Shown here: in pieces, positions 54,629-63,307 of the stretch
How the letters are laid out: each line of letters starts with the position of its first letter
Position numbering within the stretch: the stretch's first letter is position 1
Assembly: GCF_013423785.1 (NCBI RefSeq)
Contig: NZ_CP058952.1
Span: forward strand, 3,561,665-3,625,664
DNA from: Chitinibacter fontanus
Lineage (GTDB): Bacteria; Pseudomonadota; Gammaproteobacteria; Burkholderiales; Chitinibacteraceae
Length of the DNA stretch: 64,000 nt
Reading direction: 5' to 3'
Made by a program: the position numbers and the translations under genes
The notes under the pieces: model-generated
What the model was told of the DNA's origin: nothing
Databases searched by the model: none
The model's input: the letters and a program-made list of their open reading frames with translations, nothing else

Positions 54629-54789
54629 TGTAAATAATCCCAACGATTGATGCAAGCAAAAGCTAGTTTAATGTCATTTATTAGCAAAAAAATACTAGTT
54701 ATTGATTAACAATGACTTTTTGTTGCTCTTTGCGTAAAATCAGCAATAACTAACATAGCAACATGCCGTTTTATTTGAAGGGGTTTCCT

Positions 54790-55863
54790 ATGACCAAGTT
54801 TTTAAGCCCATTGTGCGCATTGTTTACATGCGTAGCACTCGCGGCAGCCCCAGCCTTTGCCGAAAAAAATAACTCAGAAAAATCAAAGGCCGTTACCAAA
54901 AAACCAGCAACAACCATCACAGTTCGCAACACCAAAAAAAATACATCGAAGCAAGCAAACAAGACCCGCAGCAACAAAAACAATACGAAAGTTGCGAGCA
55001 AAAGCAAAAAAAGCACCGACATCAAACAACAAGCAATTGCTAGTGCGCGGCGCGATGTTCAGGTCTCTCGCGTCAATGCAAGCCCCATCAATTTAGCCAG
55101 CCCCGGCGTTCAATCTGCGGCAGTAATGATTTTGAATCAGCAAACGGGCGAAGTAATGTACGAGCGTAATGCGGATAATGTAGTACCCATTGCCTCAATC
55201 ACAAAGCTGATGACCGCTATGGTGGTGCTAGATGCCAAGCTGCCACTCAATGAACTCATCACCATTACCCATGAAGATGTCGACAATCTAAAAAATACCA
55301 GCTCACGGCTAGCTGTTGGCACCACGCTAACACGTGGTGAGATGTTGTTATTGGCACTCATGTCTTCTGAAAATCGTGCGGCTTCAGCACTCAGCCATTA
55401 CTACCCAGGTGGGCGCTCTGCATTTATTCGCAAGATGAATGAAAAAGCGCTGCAATTAGGCATGGTCAATAGTCACTTTTTCGACTCAACTGGCCTAACC
55501 CCACAAAATGTGGCAACTCCACGTGACCTGTCACTGATGGTTAAGGCCGCGCAGCGCTACCCTGAAATTCACCAATTCACCACCTCAAGTGAATACAGCT
55601 TTGTATCCAACTTAACCGGCAATGTAATGGCCTATCGCAACACTAACCCACTAGTGAAAGACCCAGATTGGAACATTGGCGTGTCCAAAACGGGGTTTAT
55701 TAACGAGGCGGGGCGTTGTATTGTGATGCAAGCAACCATCAATAATATGCCTGTAGTCATGGTGCTAATGGACTCAAATGGCAAACAAACACGCATTGGT
55801 GATGCACAACGCGTTCGTCGCTGGATCGAGGAAACGCGCAGCAACACCTATCGCGCAGGCTAA
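54790..55863 (+). CDS. pbpG: D-alanyl-D-alanine endopeptidase (PBP7/PbpG type)
   Basis: 357 residues from the ATG at 54790, preceded by GAAGGGG. It has a signal peptide (MTKFLSPLCALFTCVALAAA...AFA), then a Lys/Asn/Thr-rich stretch (about 22-85). The penicillin-binding domain has SITKLMTAMVV (S-x-x-K near 135), SSENRAA (S-x-N) and SKTGFINEAGRC (K-T-G). Such enzymes cleave peptide cross-links of peptidoglycan in the periplasm. The basic linker is long for the family. Confidence 0.92.
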   Translation: MTKFLSPLCALFTCVALAAAPAFAEKNNSEKSKAVTKKPATTITVRNTKKNTSKQANKTRSNKNNTKVASKSKKSTDIKQQAIASARRDVQVSRVNASPINLASPGVQSAAVMILNQQTGEVMYERNADNVVPIASITKLMTAMVVLDAKLPLNELITITHEDVDNLKNTSSRLAVGTTLTRGEMLLLALMSSENRAASALSHYYPGGRSAFIRKMNEKALQLGMVNSHFFDSTGLTPQNVATPRDLSLMVKAAQRYPEIHQFTTSSEYSFVSNLTGNVMAYRNTNPLVKDPDWNIGVSKTGFINEAGRCIVMQATINNMPVVMVLMDSNGKQTRIGDAQRVRRWIEETRSNTYRAG

Positions 55864-55892
55864 GCAGCGTTTATAGCCAGCCAATTAAAAAT

Positions 55893-55917
55893 GCCCGAAT
55901 TAAATTCGGGCTTTTTT
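55893..55917 (+). terminator. Intrinsic terminator after pbpG
   Basis: GCCCGAAT and ATTCGGGC form an 8-bp stem with a 3-nt loop followed by six T residues, 29 bp past the pbpG stop. Confidence 0.9.
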
Positions 55918-55926
55918 GTTTTCTAC

Positions 55927-56121
55927 TTAATCCTTATTCAGCGGACAGGTATTAAGACCAACTATTTTATACAAGGGACAAAAGCGAATTAAGCCAGTCA
56001 GCAAGGGGACAATACCAAACAAACCCCACCAGCCAATTGCCCCCAACGCAGTCAGCACCAATAACAGCAGACCCACTGCAATTCGCGCCACACGATCTAC
56101 ACCCCCAACGTTATTCATCAC
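55927..56121 (-). CDS. DUF2892 small membrane protein
   Basis: 64 residues with a strong AGGAGGT ribosome site. NVGGVDRVARIAVGLLLL, a second hydrophobic segment and FCPLYKIVGLNTCP match the DUF2892 family, found alone or fused to rhodanese domains in sulfur-related proteins. The two cysteines are characteristic. It is the last gene of the sulfur cluster on this strand. Confidence 0.85.
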   Translation of the reverse strand: MMNNVGGVDRVARIAVGLLLLVLTALGAIGWWGLFGIVPLLTGLIRFCPLYKIVGLNTCPLNKD

Positions 56122-56146
56122 ACACCTCCTAGCGGCAGCAAACCGC

Positions 56147-56575
56147 TCAAATGAATTGCATTAACCACGCTTTGAATTGCCCAGCGGACATCGCACCGGA
56201 GACTCGCTCCAGCTCCGCGTTACCCTCAATAACGAGTAGCGTTGGAATACTTCGCACTCGAAACTGTTGTCCCATCTCAGGCTCGGCCTCGGTATCAACC
56301 TTCACAAACAACATCTTGCCAGCCATATCTTTGGCAGCGGCAGCAAAAGTCGGCCCAAACTGCTGGCAAGGGCCACACCACGGAGCCCAAAAATCAATAA
56401 CGACGGGCAATTTTGAATGCTTGAGAAGTTGCGGCAAACTATCTTTAGTTGCCGCAAGCGGCGCACCTGTAAGCAAAGGAGCATGGCAAGCCCCGCAATT
56501 AGGCGCATCATTGATACGCGCAGGGTCTAAACGGTTTTGCGCATGGCAATGTGGGCACTCGATTTGTATTGTCAT
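56147..56575 (-). CDS. trxC: Thioredoxin 2
   Basis: 142 residues. An N-terminal zinc ribbon (IECPHCHAQNRLDPARI and NCGACHAPLL) precedes a thioredoxin fold with active site WAPWCGPCQQFGP. The combination is diagnostic of TrxC, which reduces disulfides in the cytoplasm and is often linked to oxidative or sulfur stress. ATG 56575 is preferred over a GTG four codons upstream. The gene is followed by the DUF2892 gene and lies 8 nt after the persulfide dioxygenase. Confidence 0.93.
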   Translation of the reverse strand: MTIQIECPHCHAQNRLDPARINDAPNCGACHAPLLTGAPLAATKDSLPQLLKHSKLPVVIDFWAPWCGPCQQFGPTFAAAAKDMAGKMLFVKVDTEAEPEMGQQFRVRSIPTLLVIEGNAELERVSGAMSAGQFKAWLMQFI

Positions 56576-56583
56576 TTTGTTTC

Positions 56584-57456
56584 TCACAAAGTATTGAGCG
56601 GTAACTTCAAATATTGTCGGCCATCGGCCTCGGCTGGCGGCAGATGCCCGGCGCGAACGTTAATTTGAATGGCAGGCATAATTAGTACGGGCATAGCTAG
56701 GGTGGCATCACGCGCCTCACGCAACGCAATAAAATCCGCCCTACTTACCATTTCGTTTAAATGGATATTGTTTTTTTTCTGCTCGGCCAACGTCGACTCC
56801 CAAGCAGGCTCGGAGCGCGTTGGCGGCTGATAATCATGGCAAGCGAAGGTGCGTGTTGTTTCCGGTAAAGTGTAAATTTTCTGCACTGAATCATACAAAG
56901 CCGCCGCACTACCGCCCGGAAAATCACAGCGCGCCGACCCTACATCGGGCATAAACAATGTATCACCCAAAAATAGCGCATCACCAATAAGGTACGCAAC
57001 ATCAGCAGGTGTATGCCCCGGCACGGCAATAATTTGCACAATAAGGCGCCCTACCACCAAGCTTTGGCCATCTGCAAGTAAGGCATCAAATTGGCTTCCA
57101 TCAGTAGCAAATTCAGGCTCCATACCAAATATGGGCTTAAAGATTTTTTGTACGCGCTCGATACCCCGGCCAATGGCTATTTTCCCGCCCAGCTGATCAC
57201 GTAACCAAACCGCTGCCGAAAGATGATCTGCATGTGCATGGGTTTCCAAAATCCACGCCAAACTTAAATTCAGCTCCCGAACACGGGCAATCATACGATC
57301 TACATTTACCGTGCTAGTCCGCGCCGCCTTAGGGTCGTAATCCAGCACGGGATCGATGATCACTGCATCACCACCACTCTGGTCGTACACCAGATGGCTC
57401 ACCGTAAATGTAGCTGGATCATAAAAGCTCTCAACTATCGGCTTGATATCACTCAT
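56584..57456 (-). CDS. Persulfide dioxygenase-like metallo-beta-lactamase (Blh/ETHE1-like)
   Basis: 290 residues. The metal motif ETHAHADHLSAAVWL near residue 80, FIMPDVGSARCDFPGGSA, VPGHTPADVAYLIG and FACHDYQPP are hallmarks of Blh/ETHE1-type persulfide dioxygenases, which oxidise glutathione persulfide to sulfite using Fe(II). Its gene diverges from the BigR/SqrR-like regulator and shares an AT-rich intergenic region with it. trxC follows on the same strand. Confidence 0.9.
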   Translation of the reverse strand: MSDIKPIVESFYDPATFTVSHLVYDQSGGDAVIIDPVLDYDPKAARTSTVNVDRMIARVRELNLSLAWILETHAHADHLSAAVWLRDQLGGKIAIGRGIERVQKIFKPIFGMEPEFATDGSQFDALLADGQSLVVGRLIVQIIAVPGHTPADVAYLIGDALFLGDTLFMPDVGSARCDFPGGSAAALYDSVQKIYTLPETTRTFACHDYQPPTRSEPAWESTLAEQKKNNIHLNEMVSRADFIALREARDATLAMPVLIMPAIQINVRAGHLPPAEADGRQYLKLPLNTL

Positions 57457-57490
57457 GGCAGTCACCCCAATTTACATGCAATCAATTCAC

Positions 57491-57520
57491 TTTACATTAC
57501 GATATATTTATTTATATAAT
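57491..57520 (+). promoter_or_regulatory. Promoter of the ArsR-type gene with AT-rich operator-like dyad
   Basis: TTTACA and TATAAT are separated by 18 bp. The start of transcription would be near 57527 and the ArsR ATG is at 57554. The inverted sequence ATATA-N6-TATAT at 57502-57517 overlaps the spacer and could be the operator, since BigR-type proteins bind AT-rich dyads between their own gene and the dioxygenase gene. Confidence 0.5.
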
Positions 57521-57553
57521 ATGTCAAGATTAGTTGATTAAGGATTAATCACC

Positions 57554-57904
57554 ATGACTGACCTAGAAATGCAGGCGATGCGAACATCGGCTGGGGAAGC
57601 AACCCAGCTACTAAAAAACCTCGCCAATGAAGACCGCTTGTTATTACTTTGCCAAATGGTAGATGGCGAGAAATGTGTGTCAGATTTTGAAGCGCTGCTC
57701 GATATTCGCCAACCAACGCTTTCGCAACAACTGGGTGTCTTACGTAATGCTGGGCTGGTCAACACTCGCCGCGACGGAAAACGAATTTATTACTCGTTAG
57801 CAAGCGACGAAGTGAAGCAAGTACTTTCACTGCTGTATATGTTGTATTGCCCAGTAGATTTGAGCAAAGCAAACCCGCCAAAGGAAACCGAATATGCAAA
57901 TTGA
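57554..57904 (+). CDS. ArsR-family persulfide-responsive repressor (BigR/SqrR-like)
   Basis: 116 residues with a winged-helix fold (ATQLLKNLANEDRLLLLCQM; DIRQPTLSQQLGVLRNAGLV). Cysteines at about 33, 41 (DGEKCVSDF) and 99 (LYCPVD) correspond roughly to the pair that senses persulfides in BigR and SqrR. It should repress the divergent dioxygenase gene and the YeeE-type genes downstream until persulfide forms a disulfide or tetrasulfide. The next gene overlaps its end by 11 nt. Confidence 0.88.
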   Translation: MTDLEMQAMRTSAGEATQLLKNLANEDRLLLLCQMVDGEKCVSDFEALLDIRQPTLSQQLGVLRNAGLVNTRRDGKRIYYSLASDEVKQVLSLLYMLYCPVDLSKANPPKETEYAN

Positions 57905-58319
57905 CCTTGCTCACTTTACCCCAATCGCATCACTTATTGGTGGCGCCATGATTGGTCTGGCCGCCGGCCTGCTTATCTTGCTAGCAGGGCGAATTGCAGG
58001 CATTGCCGGCATTATTGGCGGGCTACTGACGGGTGCTTCCGATAAAAATTGGCGGATTTTATTTATGGCTGGCCTAGTGCTGTCACCCGTCATTTGGCGT
58101 TGGTTTGCGCCTCTACCCGAGCTCAATATGGTGACCTCGCCAGTAGGATTAATCGTGGCAGGCTTATTGGTGGGTATGGGCACGCGCTATGCCAATGGCT
58201 GCACCAGTGGGCATGGCATTTGTGGCTTATCCCGCTTTTCCTTGCGCTCCCTAGTTGCGGTAGTTTCATTTATGAGTGCAGGTTTTGTAACCGTATTTGT
58301 AATCAAGCACCTCATCTAG
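57894..58319 (+). CDS. YeeE/YedE-family membrane protein, first half (PmpA-like)
   Basis: 141 residues and about four membrane segments. It has LIGGAMIGLAAGLLIL and the cysteine-containing pore motif RYANGCTSGHGICGLSRFS, typical of YeeE/YedE thiosulfate/sulfur-compound channels. With the next gene it makes the two-subunit version, each with one inverted half. Overlaps the ArsR gene, so it is under the same control. Confidence 0.88.
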   Translation: MQIDLAHFTPIASLIGGAMIGLAAGLLILLAGRIAGIAGIIGGLLTGASDKNWRILFMAGLVLSPVIWRWFAPLPELNMVTSPVGLIVAGLLVGMGTRYANGCTSGHGICGLSRFSLRSLVAVVSFMSAGFVTVFVIKHLI

Positions 58320-58345
58320 GCCCCTCACAACAAGGAACAATAATC

Positions 58346-58762
58346 ATGAAGATGAATCTATTTGGCCTATTCATTGGCTTGTTATTTGGTTTTGGCCTCT
58401 TGCTTGCGGGCATGGCAAACCCGGCAAAAGTTCAGGGCTTCTTAGATATTGCCGGGCTATGGGATCCGAGCCTAGCTTTTGTGATGGGTGGTGGCATTGG
58501 TGTTGCGCTCGTATTTTTTGCAAAAGCTAAAAAAACGTCCACTACCTTGCTCACGCATGAAGTAATGAAACTCCCGACTAGCACGGTAATTGATAAACGA
58601 CTAATTCTGGGTAGCATCGCGTTTGGCATCGGCTGGGGTATTGGGGGTATATGCCCAGGGCCCGCTCTGGTAGCAGTTGGTAGCGGCTCACTAGGCGGGG
58701 TATTGTTCACCGCAGCAATGCTGGCAGGAATGTTTTTGTTTGAAAAGCTGGAGAACAAGTAA
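58346..58762 (+). CDS. YeeE/YedE-family membrane protein, second half (PmpB-like)
   Basis: 138 residues with four membrane segments. FGFGLLLAGMANPAKVQGFLD and GIGWGIGGICPGPALVAVG contain the conserved cysteine of the second half. It probably pairs with the preceding protein to form one channel for sulfur species. ATG 58346 has AAGGA 9 nt upstream. The SulP gene begins 5 nt after its stop. Confidence 0.88.
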   Translation: MKMNLFGLFIGLLFGFGLLLAGMANPAKVQGFLDIAGLWDPSLAFVMGGGIGVALVFFAKAKKTSTTLLTHEVMKLPTSTVIDKRLILGSIAFGIGWGIGGICPGPALVAVGSGSLGGVLFTAAMLAGMFLFEKLENK

Positions 58763-58767
58763 GCCTA

Positions 58768-60489
58768 ATGCCTTTAATCCATAAACTGCCACGCTGGGTA
58801 CAGGATTATCAGCGCAACAATCTCGCTGGTGATGTCATAGCCAGCATTATTGTGGCGCTACTCCTCATTCCGCAAGGGCTGGCCTACGCGCAATTAGCGG
58901 GACTGCCCCCTATGGCAGGTTTATATGCCAGCATCGGACCACTATTGGTCTATGGATTTGTTGGCACCAGCATGCCCCAGTCGGTTGGCCCAATGGCTAT
59001 TACTTCGGCCATGACTGCTGCAGCACTGACACCTCTTGCGACAGCCGGCAGCCCACACTATTTAATACTAGCGGCCACCCTAACACTGCTCTCCGGGCTG
59101 ATTCTCACGGGACTAGGCTTACTCAAGCTGGGCCAAATTACTCGCATACTGTCATTACCGGTCGTTCAAGGCTTTAGCGCTGGCACCGCGCTGTTAATTG
59201 CACTGGGGCAAACTGGCAGCTTGCTTGGGACAAAGTGGCAGGGTGACACTCTACCCAAGTTACTCCAGCATTTACCAAGCGCATTAGCTCAACTTAAGCC
59301 AGGCACGATGATCTTAGGGGTGATCGGATTACTACTGCTCTGGCTAGCAGGCTCTGAGCGGCTTAGTCAGCATTTTGCGCGCTTGCGACTACCAATCAAG
59401 CCAGAATTGTTTAGTAAAATTTTGCCACTAATCATGCTCTGCCTGCTGGCGTCAATGATTAACTGGCTCAACCTCACTCAATACAGCAAAACGTTAGGGC
59501 CATTACCCTCGGCAGCATTCGATCTGCAATCGATCAACCTAAATAGTGAAGCTTTAAGTAATTTATTGGCACCCGCCCTACTCATTGGACTTGCGGGTTT
59601 TTTGCAGAGCATCACCGTGGCTCAGCAAATTGCCAGTCACAAGCAGCAATATATCGATCCAAATCGGGAATTGCTTGCATTGGGTCACTGCAATCTAGCT
59701 GCGGCATTATTTGGCGGCATGCCCGTCAGCGGCGGGTTTTCCCGCACCGTAGTAAATAGTAATGCCGGGGCCCACACACCGCTTGCCGGTATTCTTTCTG
59801 CGCTCTGGCTTGTGCTGGCACTCTGGATGCTACTGCCTTACCTTGCCTATTTACCGCAACCGCTACTGGCCGCCACAATTATTTTGGCCACGACCAAAAT
59901 GATTTCATGGCAGCAATTTCGCAAAGCATGGCACTTCGATCGGCGCGATGGCACAGCCTGGATCATGACATTTGCTGGAGTTCTACTCACAGGCCCAATG
60001 TTAGGCATTGCAATCGGTATTGGTATTGCTTTGCTAATGTACTTATTGCGCAGTCAGCAACCCCATATTGCGGTCGTGGGCCGCGTACCGAACAGCGAAC
60101 ACTATCGCAATGTATTGCGCTTTCAAGTTGAAACGCAGCCCGACATTTTGGCAATTCGAATCGATGAGAATCTTTATTTTGCTAACATCAACCAGATTCT
60201 AGAAAAAATAAATCAGCAATTAGCCAATCATCCTGAGACGAAGCATTTGGTGTTGATTTTATCCGCAGTCAATAGCATTGATTACAGTGCGCTCAATGCC
60301 TTACAAAGTTGGCATAACACACTCAAAACGATGCACATCGAATTGCATCTGGCCGAAGTAAAAGGGCCAGTATTAGATACGCTGCTGCACGGTGACCTAC
60401 TTAGCGAGTTAAGTCACCCACCATTTATCTCGACCCATGCCGCGATGCAAACACTTGCTCTAAGTTGCGATAGCGATTACACCATCTAG
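58768..60489 (+). CDS. SulP-family anion transporter with STAS domain
   Basis: 573 residues with about twelve membrane segments. LLIPQGLAYAQLAGLPPMAG and GLYASIGPLLVYGFVGTS form the SulP signature, and a C-terminal STAS domain (about 440-560; LVLILSAVNSIDYSALNAL) follows. Members transport sulfate or related anions, including bicarbonate. Location at the end of the persulfide operon suggests sulfite, sulfate or thiosulfate transport. Confidence 0.88.
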   Translation: MPLIHKLPRWVQDYQRNNLAGDVIASIIVALLLIPQGLAYAQLAGLPPMAGLYASIGPLLVYGFVGTSMPQSVGPMAITSAMTAAALTPLATAGSPHYLILAATLTLLSGLILTGLGLLKLGQITRILSLPVVQGFSAGTALLIALGQTGSLLGTKWQGDTLPKLLQHLPSALAQLKPGTMILGVIGLLLLWLAGSERLSQHFARLRLPIKPELFSKILPLIMLCLLASMINWLNLTQYSKTLGPLPSAAFDLQSINLNSEALSNLLAPALLIGLAGFLQSITVAQQIASHKQQYIDPNRELLALGHCNLAAALFGGMPVSGGFSRTVVNSNAGAHTPLAGILSALWLVLALWMLLPYLAYLPQPLLAATIILATTKMISWQQFRKAWHFDRRDGTAWIMTFAGVLLTGPMLGIAIGIGIALLMYLLRSQQPHIAVVGRVPNSEHYRNVLRFQVETQPDILAIRIDENLYFANINQILEKINQQLANHPETKHLVLILSAVNSIDYSALNALQSWHNTLKTMHIELHLAEVKGPVLDTLLHGDLLSELSHPPFISTHAAMQTLALSCDSDYTI

Positions 60490-60535
60490 GTATATGCCTA
60501 CAAAAAAGACAGTACACGCCCTAGAAGCATATACA

Positions 60536-61576
60536 TCATTTTTTGAATACGATCAGGTGATCCATCTCCAGCTCAATCCCGATGTCTTCACCAATGGCAT
60601 GATTATGGTGACTTGGCACTAAAGACAATAGCGTCTGCCCTGATGGCAAGCCCAAGGTGTACAGGAACTGAGCCCCCCGAAATGCTTTCGCCAACACGCG
60701 TGCCTTCAATGAGCTAGCATCATTATGCTGAATATCATCAGGGCGAATCAGCACTTCCATCTCACACCCAACACAACACTCAACCGGAGCGGTGCGGCAA
60801 ATTTGCCCCAATTCAAATTCAATGCATTGTGGCGCAGTCAAGCGTGCAGGCAGCAACACGCCCTCACCAATAAAATTGGCGACAAAGCGATCGGCAGGCT
60901 CATGATACAAATCATAGGGTGTTCCCCACTGACAGATACGGCCCTCACTCATCACGCCAATTTGATCAGCCACCGCAAAAGCTTCCCGCTGATCATGCGT
61001 TACCAAAATAGCCGTCGTGCCGGTTTGTTTTAAAATGGCGCGGACTTCTTGCCCAAGCCGCTCACGCAACTCGACATCCAAATTTGAAAACGGCTCATCG
61101 AGTAGCAGCAACCGCGGCTGCGGCGCCAAAGCACGCGCCAATGCTACCCTCTGCTGCTGGCCGCCCGATAACTCATGCACATAGCGTTGACCCAATTCGC
61201 CCAAGCCTACCATGTCGAGCATTTGCTGCACTCGGATCTGGCGCTCAGACTTCGCTAAATGCCGTAAACCAAATGCGACATTGCCAGCCACGGTCAGATG
61301 TGGAAAAAGCGCGTAATCCTGAAACACCATCCCAACACCACGCAATTGCGCAGGAATCTGTTTGTCAGGCGCAGAAACTTGCTCCCCATTGAGCGCAATA
61401 CTGCCCGAGCGTAGACTTTCGAACCCAGCAATAGCCCGCAGTACCGTGGTTTTACCGCAACCAGAAGCACCCAGCAGACAGGCAATCTCACCGGGCTGCA
61501 ACTGAAATGAAAGGCCTGCAACCACATTGCGAGCTTCAAAACCAATACTGATATTCTCAACCGTTAACAGTGACAT
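60536..61576 (-). CDS. fbpC: Ferric iron ABC transporter, ATP-binding protein
   Basis: 346 residues. Walker A is GASGCGKTTVL, the signature LSGGQQQRVALARAL, Walker B LLLDEPFSNLD, and the switch His follows in VTHDQREAF. The C-terminal regulatory region (about 240-346) matches the FbpC/PotA-like group. It energises uptake of ferric iron handed over by FbpA. It follows fbpB on the same strand by 28 nt. Confidence 0.93.
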   Translation of the reverse strand: MSLLTVENISIGFEARNVVAGLSFQLQPGEIACLLGASGCGKTTVLRAIAGFESLRSGSIALNGEQVSAPDKQIPAQLRGVGMVFQDYALFPHLTVAGNVAFGLRHLAKSERQIRVQQMLDMVGLGELGQRYVHELSGGQQQRVALARALAPQPRLLLLDEPFSNLDVELRERLGQEVRAILKQTGTTAILVTHDQREAFAVADQIGVMSEGRICQWGTPYDLYHEPADRFVANFIGEGVLLPARLTAPQCIEFELGQICRTAPVECCVGCEMEVLIRPDDIQHNDASSLKARVLAKAFRGAQFLYTLGLPSGQTLLSLVPSHHNHAIGEDIGIELEMDHLIVFKK

Positions 61577-61604
61577 TGTTTTTCCACAAATTCATTCCGT
61601 GCTC

Positions 61605-63203
61605 TTAGTCTTCCGACTTGAGCACCAAGAGCACAACCGGAATTAAACCAGTCAACACAATCATCAAACTCGGCAATGCGGCATTGGCCCACATCCCTTC
61701 CGAGGTCATCTCAAAGACCCGCACGGCCAAGGTGTCCCAGCCAAAGGGGCGAGTCATCAAGGTAATCGGCATCTCTTTCATCACATCGACAAAACACATT
61801 AATACTGCGGTGAGCACCCCGCCCCGCAACATAGGCAGATGTAAGCGCCACAGCAGCTGGCGCTGACTCAAACCCAATGAGCGTGCCGCGTCTTCCTGAT
61901 TGCGACTGATACGCTGCATGGCACTATCCATCGGCTGAAAAGCGACCGCCATAAACCGTGCAGCAAGGGCCAATAACATCACAGCTACGGATCCTTTAAG
62001 GATTTGATAGCCAGCAAAACCGAGGCTTTGTGCCAGTGGAATCAGCAGATTATCTAGCCACGCAATTGGCAAAAACACGCCAACAGCCAACACAGAACCC
62101 GGCACCGCATACCCCAAGGTCGCCAACCGCACTGTCCAACGCGTCATGCGCCCTGCAAAACGGCGCTGAATAAACACCAAGCACAGTGACAAGACGGCAA
62201 CGATAAGCGCAGCCAACAGCGAAATTGCCATTGAGCGCAGAGTAAAGCCGAAATAACGCGCATCGAGATCTTCGCGCCAAATGCTACTTACCCAAAATAA
62301 GAGCTGTAGCAATGGCACGACAAAAGCCATACACAGCACCAGCGTACACACCACGACTGCCATAGCACGGTGCCAGCCATGCAACTGAATCCGTTCAGCA
62401 GCGACAATTCGGCCATGATATTGGCGTGAGCCGCGCGCCCAATGCTCCAATCCAACCAAGACCAGCACAAACAACACCAACAAGGATGCAAGCTGTGAGG
62501 CAGCGGGCAAATTGAACAAGGCAAACCAAGATTTGTAGATTGCGGTCGTAAAGGTATCAAAATTGAATATCGAAACGGCACCAAAATCGGCCAAGGTTTC
62601 CATGAGCGCTAAGGTTAAACCACCAATCAACCAAGGCCGCGCCATGGGCAGCGCCACTTGCCAGAAACCCTGCTGGCGTGACATGCCCAGCATTTGCGCA
62701 GCTTCCAGCGCACGCTTTCCCTGCGTCAAAAATGCATTCCGCGCCAGCAAATAGACATAGGGATAAAATGCTAGCGACAACACCAAAACTACACCGCCAG
62801 TTGATCGCACCCGCGGAAACCAGCTTGAATCACCAGTTAATTCGCGCAATGTCGTTTGCACTGGGCCAGTAAAATCGAATAAGCCAACCTGAACAAAAGC
62901 CAGCACATAGGCCGGCATCGCTAGAGGTAGCATCAGCGCCCAGCTAAAAAAGCGCCGCCCGGGAAACTCGCATACGGCGGTAAACCATGCGAGTGGAACG
63001 CCCAGCAATAGCACTCCGCAGCCGACGCCCAGTAATAAAATCAAGGTATTTTTAAGTACATCAGGCAGCACATAATCGATCAGATGCGTCCAAATTTCTG
63101 GCTGCGGATCCAGAAACGCCCCCAGAACCACTAAAAGTGGCACCAAGGTCAGCAGTGCAATCGGCATGGCTAGCAATACACCACGCAGCGATGATAAGCG
63201 CAT
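61605..63203 (-). CDS. fbpB: Ferric iron ABC transporter, permease
   Basis: 532 residues from the ATG at 63203 (a TTG eight codons upstream is possible). It has about twelve membrane segments in two homologous halves, each ending in a binding-protein-dependent permease loop: AAQMLGMSRQQGFWQVALPM and AARSLGLSQRQLLWRLHLPM (E/D-A-A-x3-G-x9-I/L-x-L-P pattern). The double-length permease is typical of FbpB. Confidence 0.93.
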   Translation of the reverse strand: MRLSSLRGVLLAMPIALLTLVPLLVVLGAFLDPQPEIWTHLIDYVLPDVLKNTLILLLGVGCGVLLLGVPLAWFTAVCEFPGRRFFSWALMLPLAMPAYVLAFVQVGLFDFTGPVQTTLRELTGDSSWFPRVRSTGGVVLVLSLAFYPYVYLLARNAFLTQGKRALEAAQMLGMSRQQGFWQVALPMARPWLIGGLTLALMETLADFGAVSIFNFDTFTTAIYKSWFALFNLPAASQLASLLVLFVLVLVGLEHWARGSRQYHGRIVAAERIQLHGWHRAMAVVVCTLVLCMAFVVPLLQLLFWVSSIWREDLDARYFGFTLRSMAISLLAALIVAVLSLCLVFIQRRFAGRMTRWTVRLATLGYAVPGSVLAVGVFLPIAWLDNLLIPLAQSLGFAGYQILKGSVAVMLLALAARFMAVAFQPMDSAMQRISRNQEDAARSLGLSQRQLLWRLHLPMLRGGVLTAVLMCFVDVMKEMPITLMTRPFGWDTLAVRVFEMTSEGMWANAALPSLMIVLTGLIPVVLLVLKSED

Positions 63204-63230
63204 AAAGTGAAATCTCGTCAAAGACAAAGG

Positions 63231-63255
63231 GCAGCACCGGCTAAAACCGGTCTGC
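63231..63255 (-). promoter_or_regulatory. Hairpin between fbpA and fbpB
   Basis: On the minus strand GCAGACCGG and CCGGTGCTGC pair as a stem of about 9 bp with one bulge and a 6-nt loop, in the roughly 100-nt gap between fbpA and fbpB. It has only a weak T-run. It could attenuate transcription or protect the fbpA 3' end, giving more binding protein than permease. Confidence 0.5.
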
Positions 63256-63307
63256 CCCAGATAATTAATTGCCAGTTTAGCAACAATGCTAAACCACTGT
63301 TAGCCCA

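Noticed and set aside
57894..58762. YeeE/YedE genes as a broken single gene
   Set aside because: Two separate half-size proteins, each with its own start, is a normal arrangement (PmpA/PmpB), and the second has a proper ribosome site.
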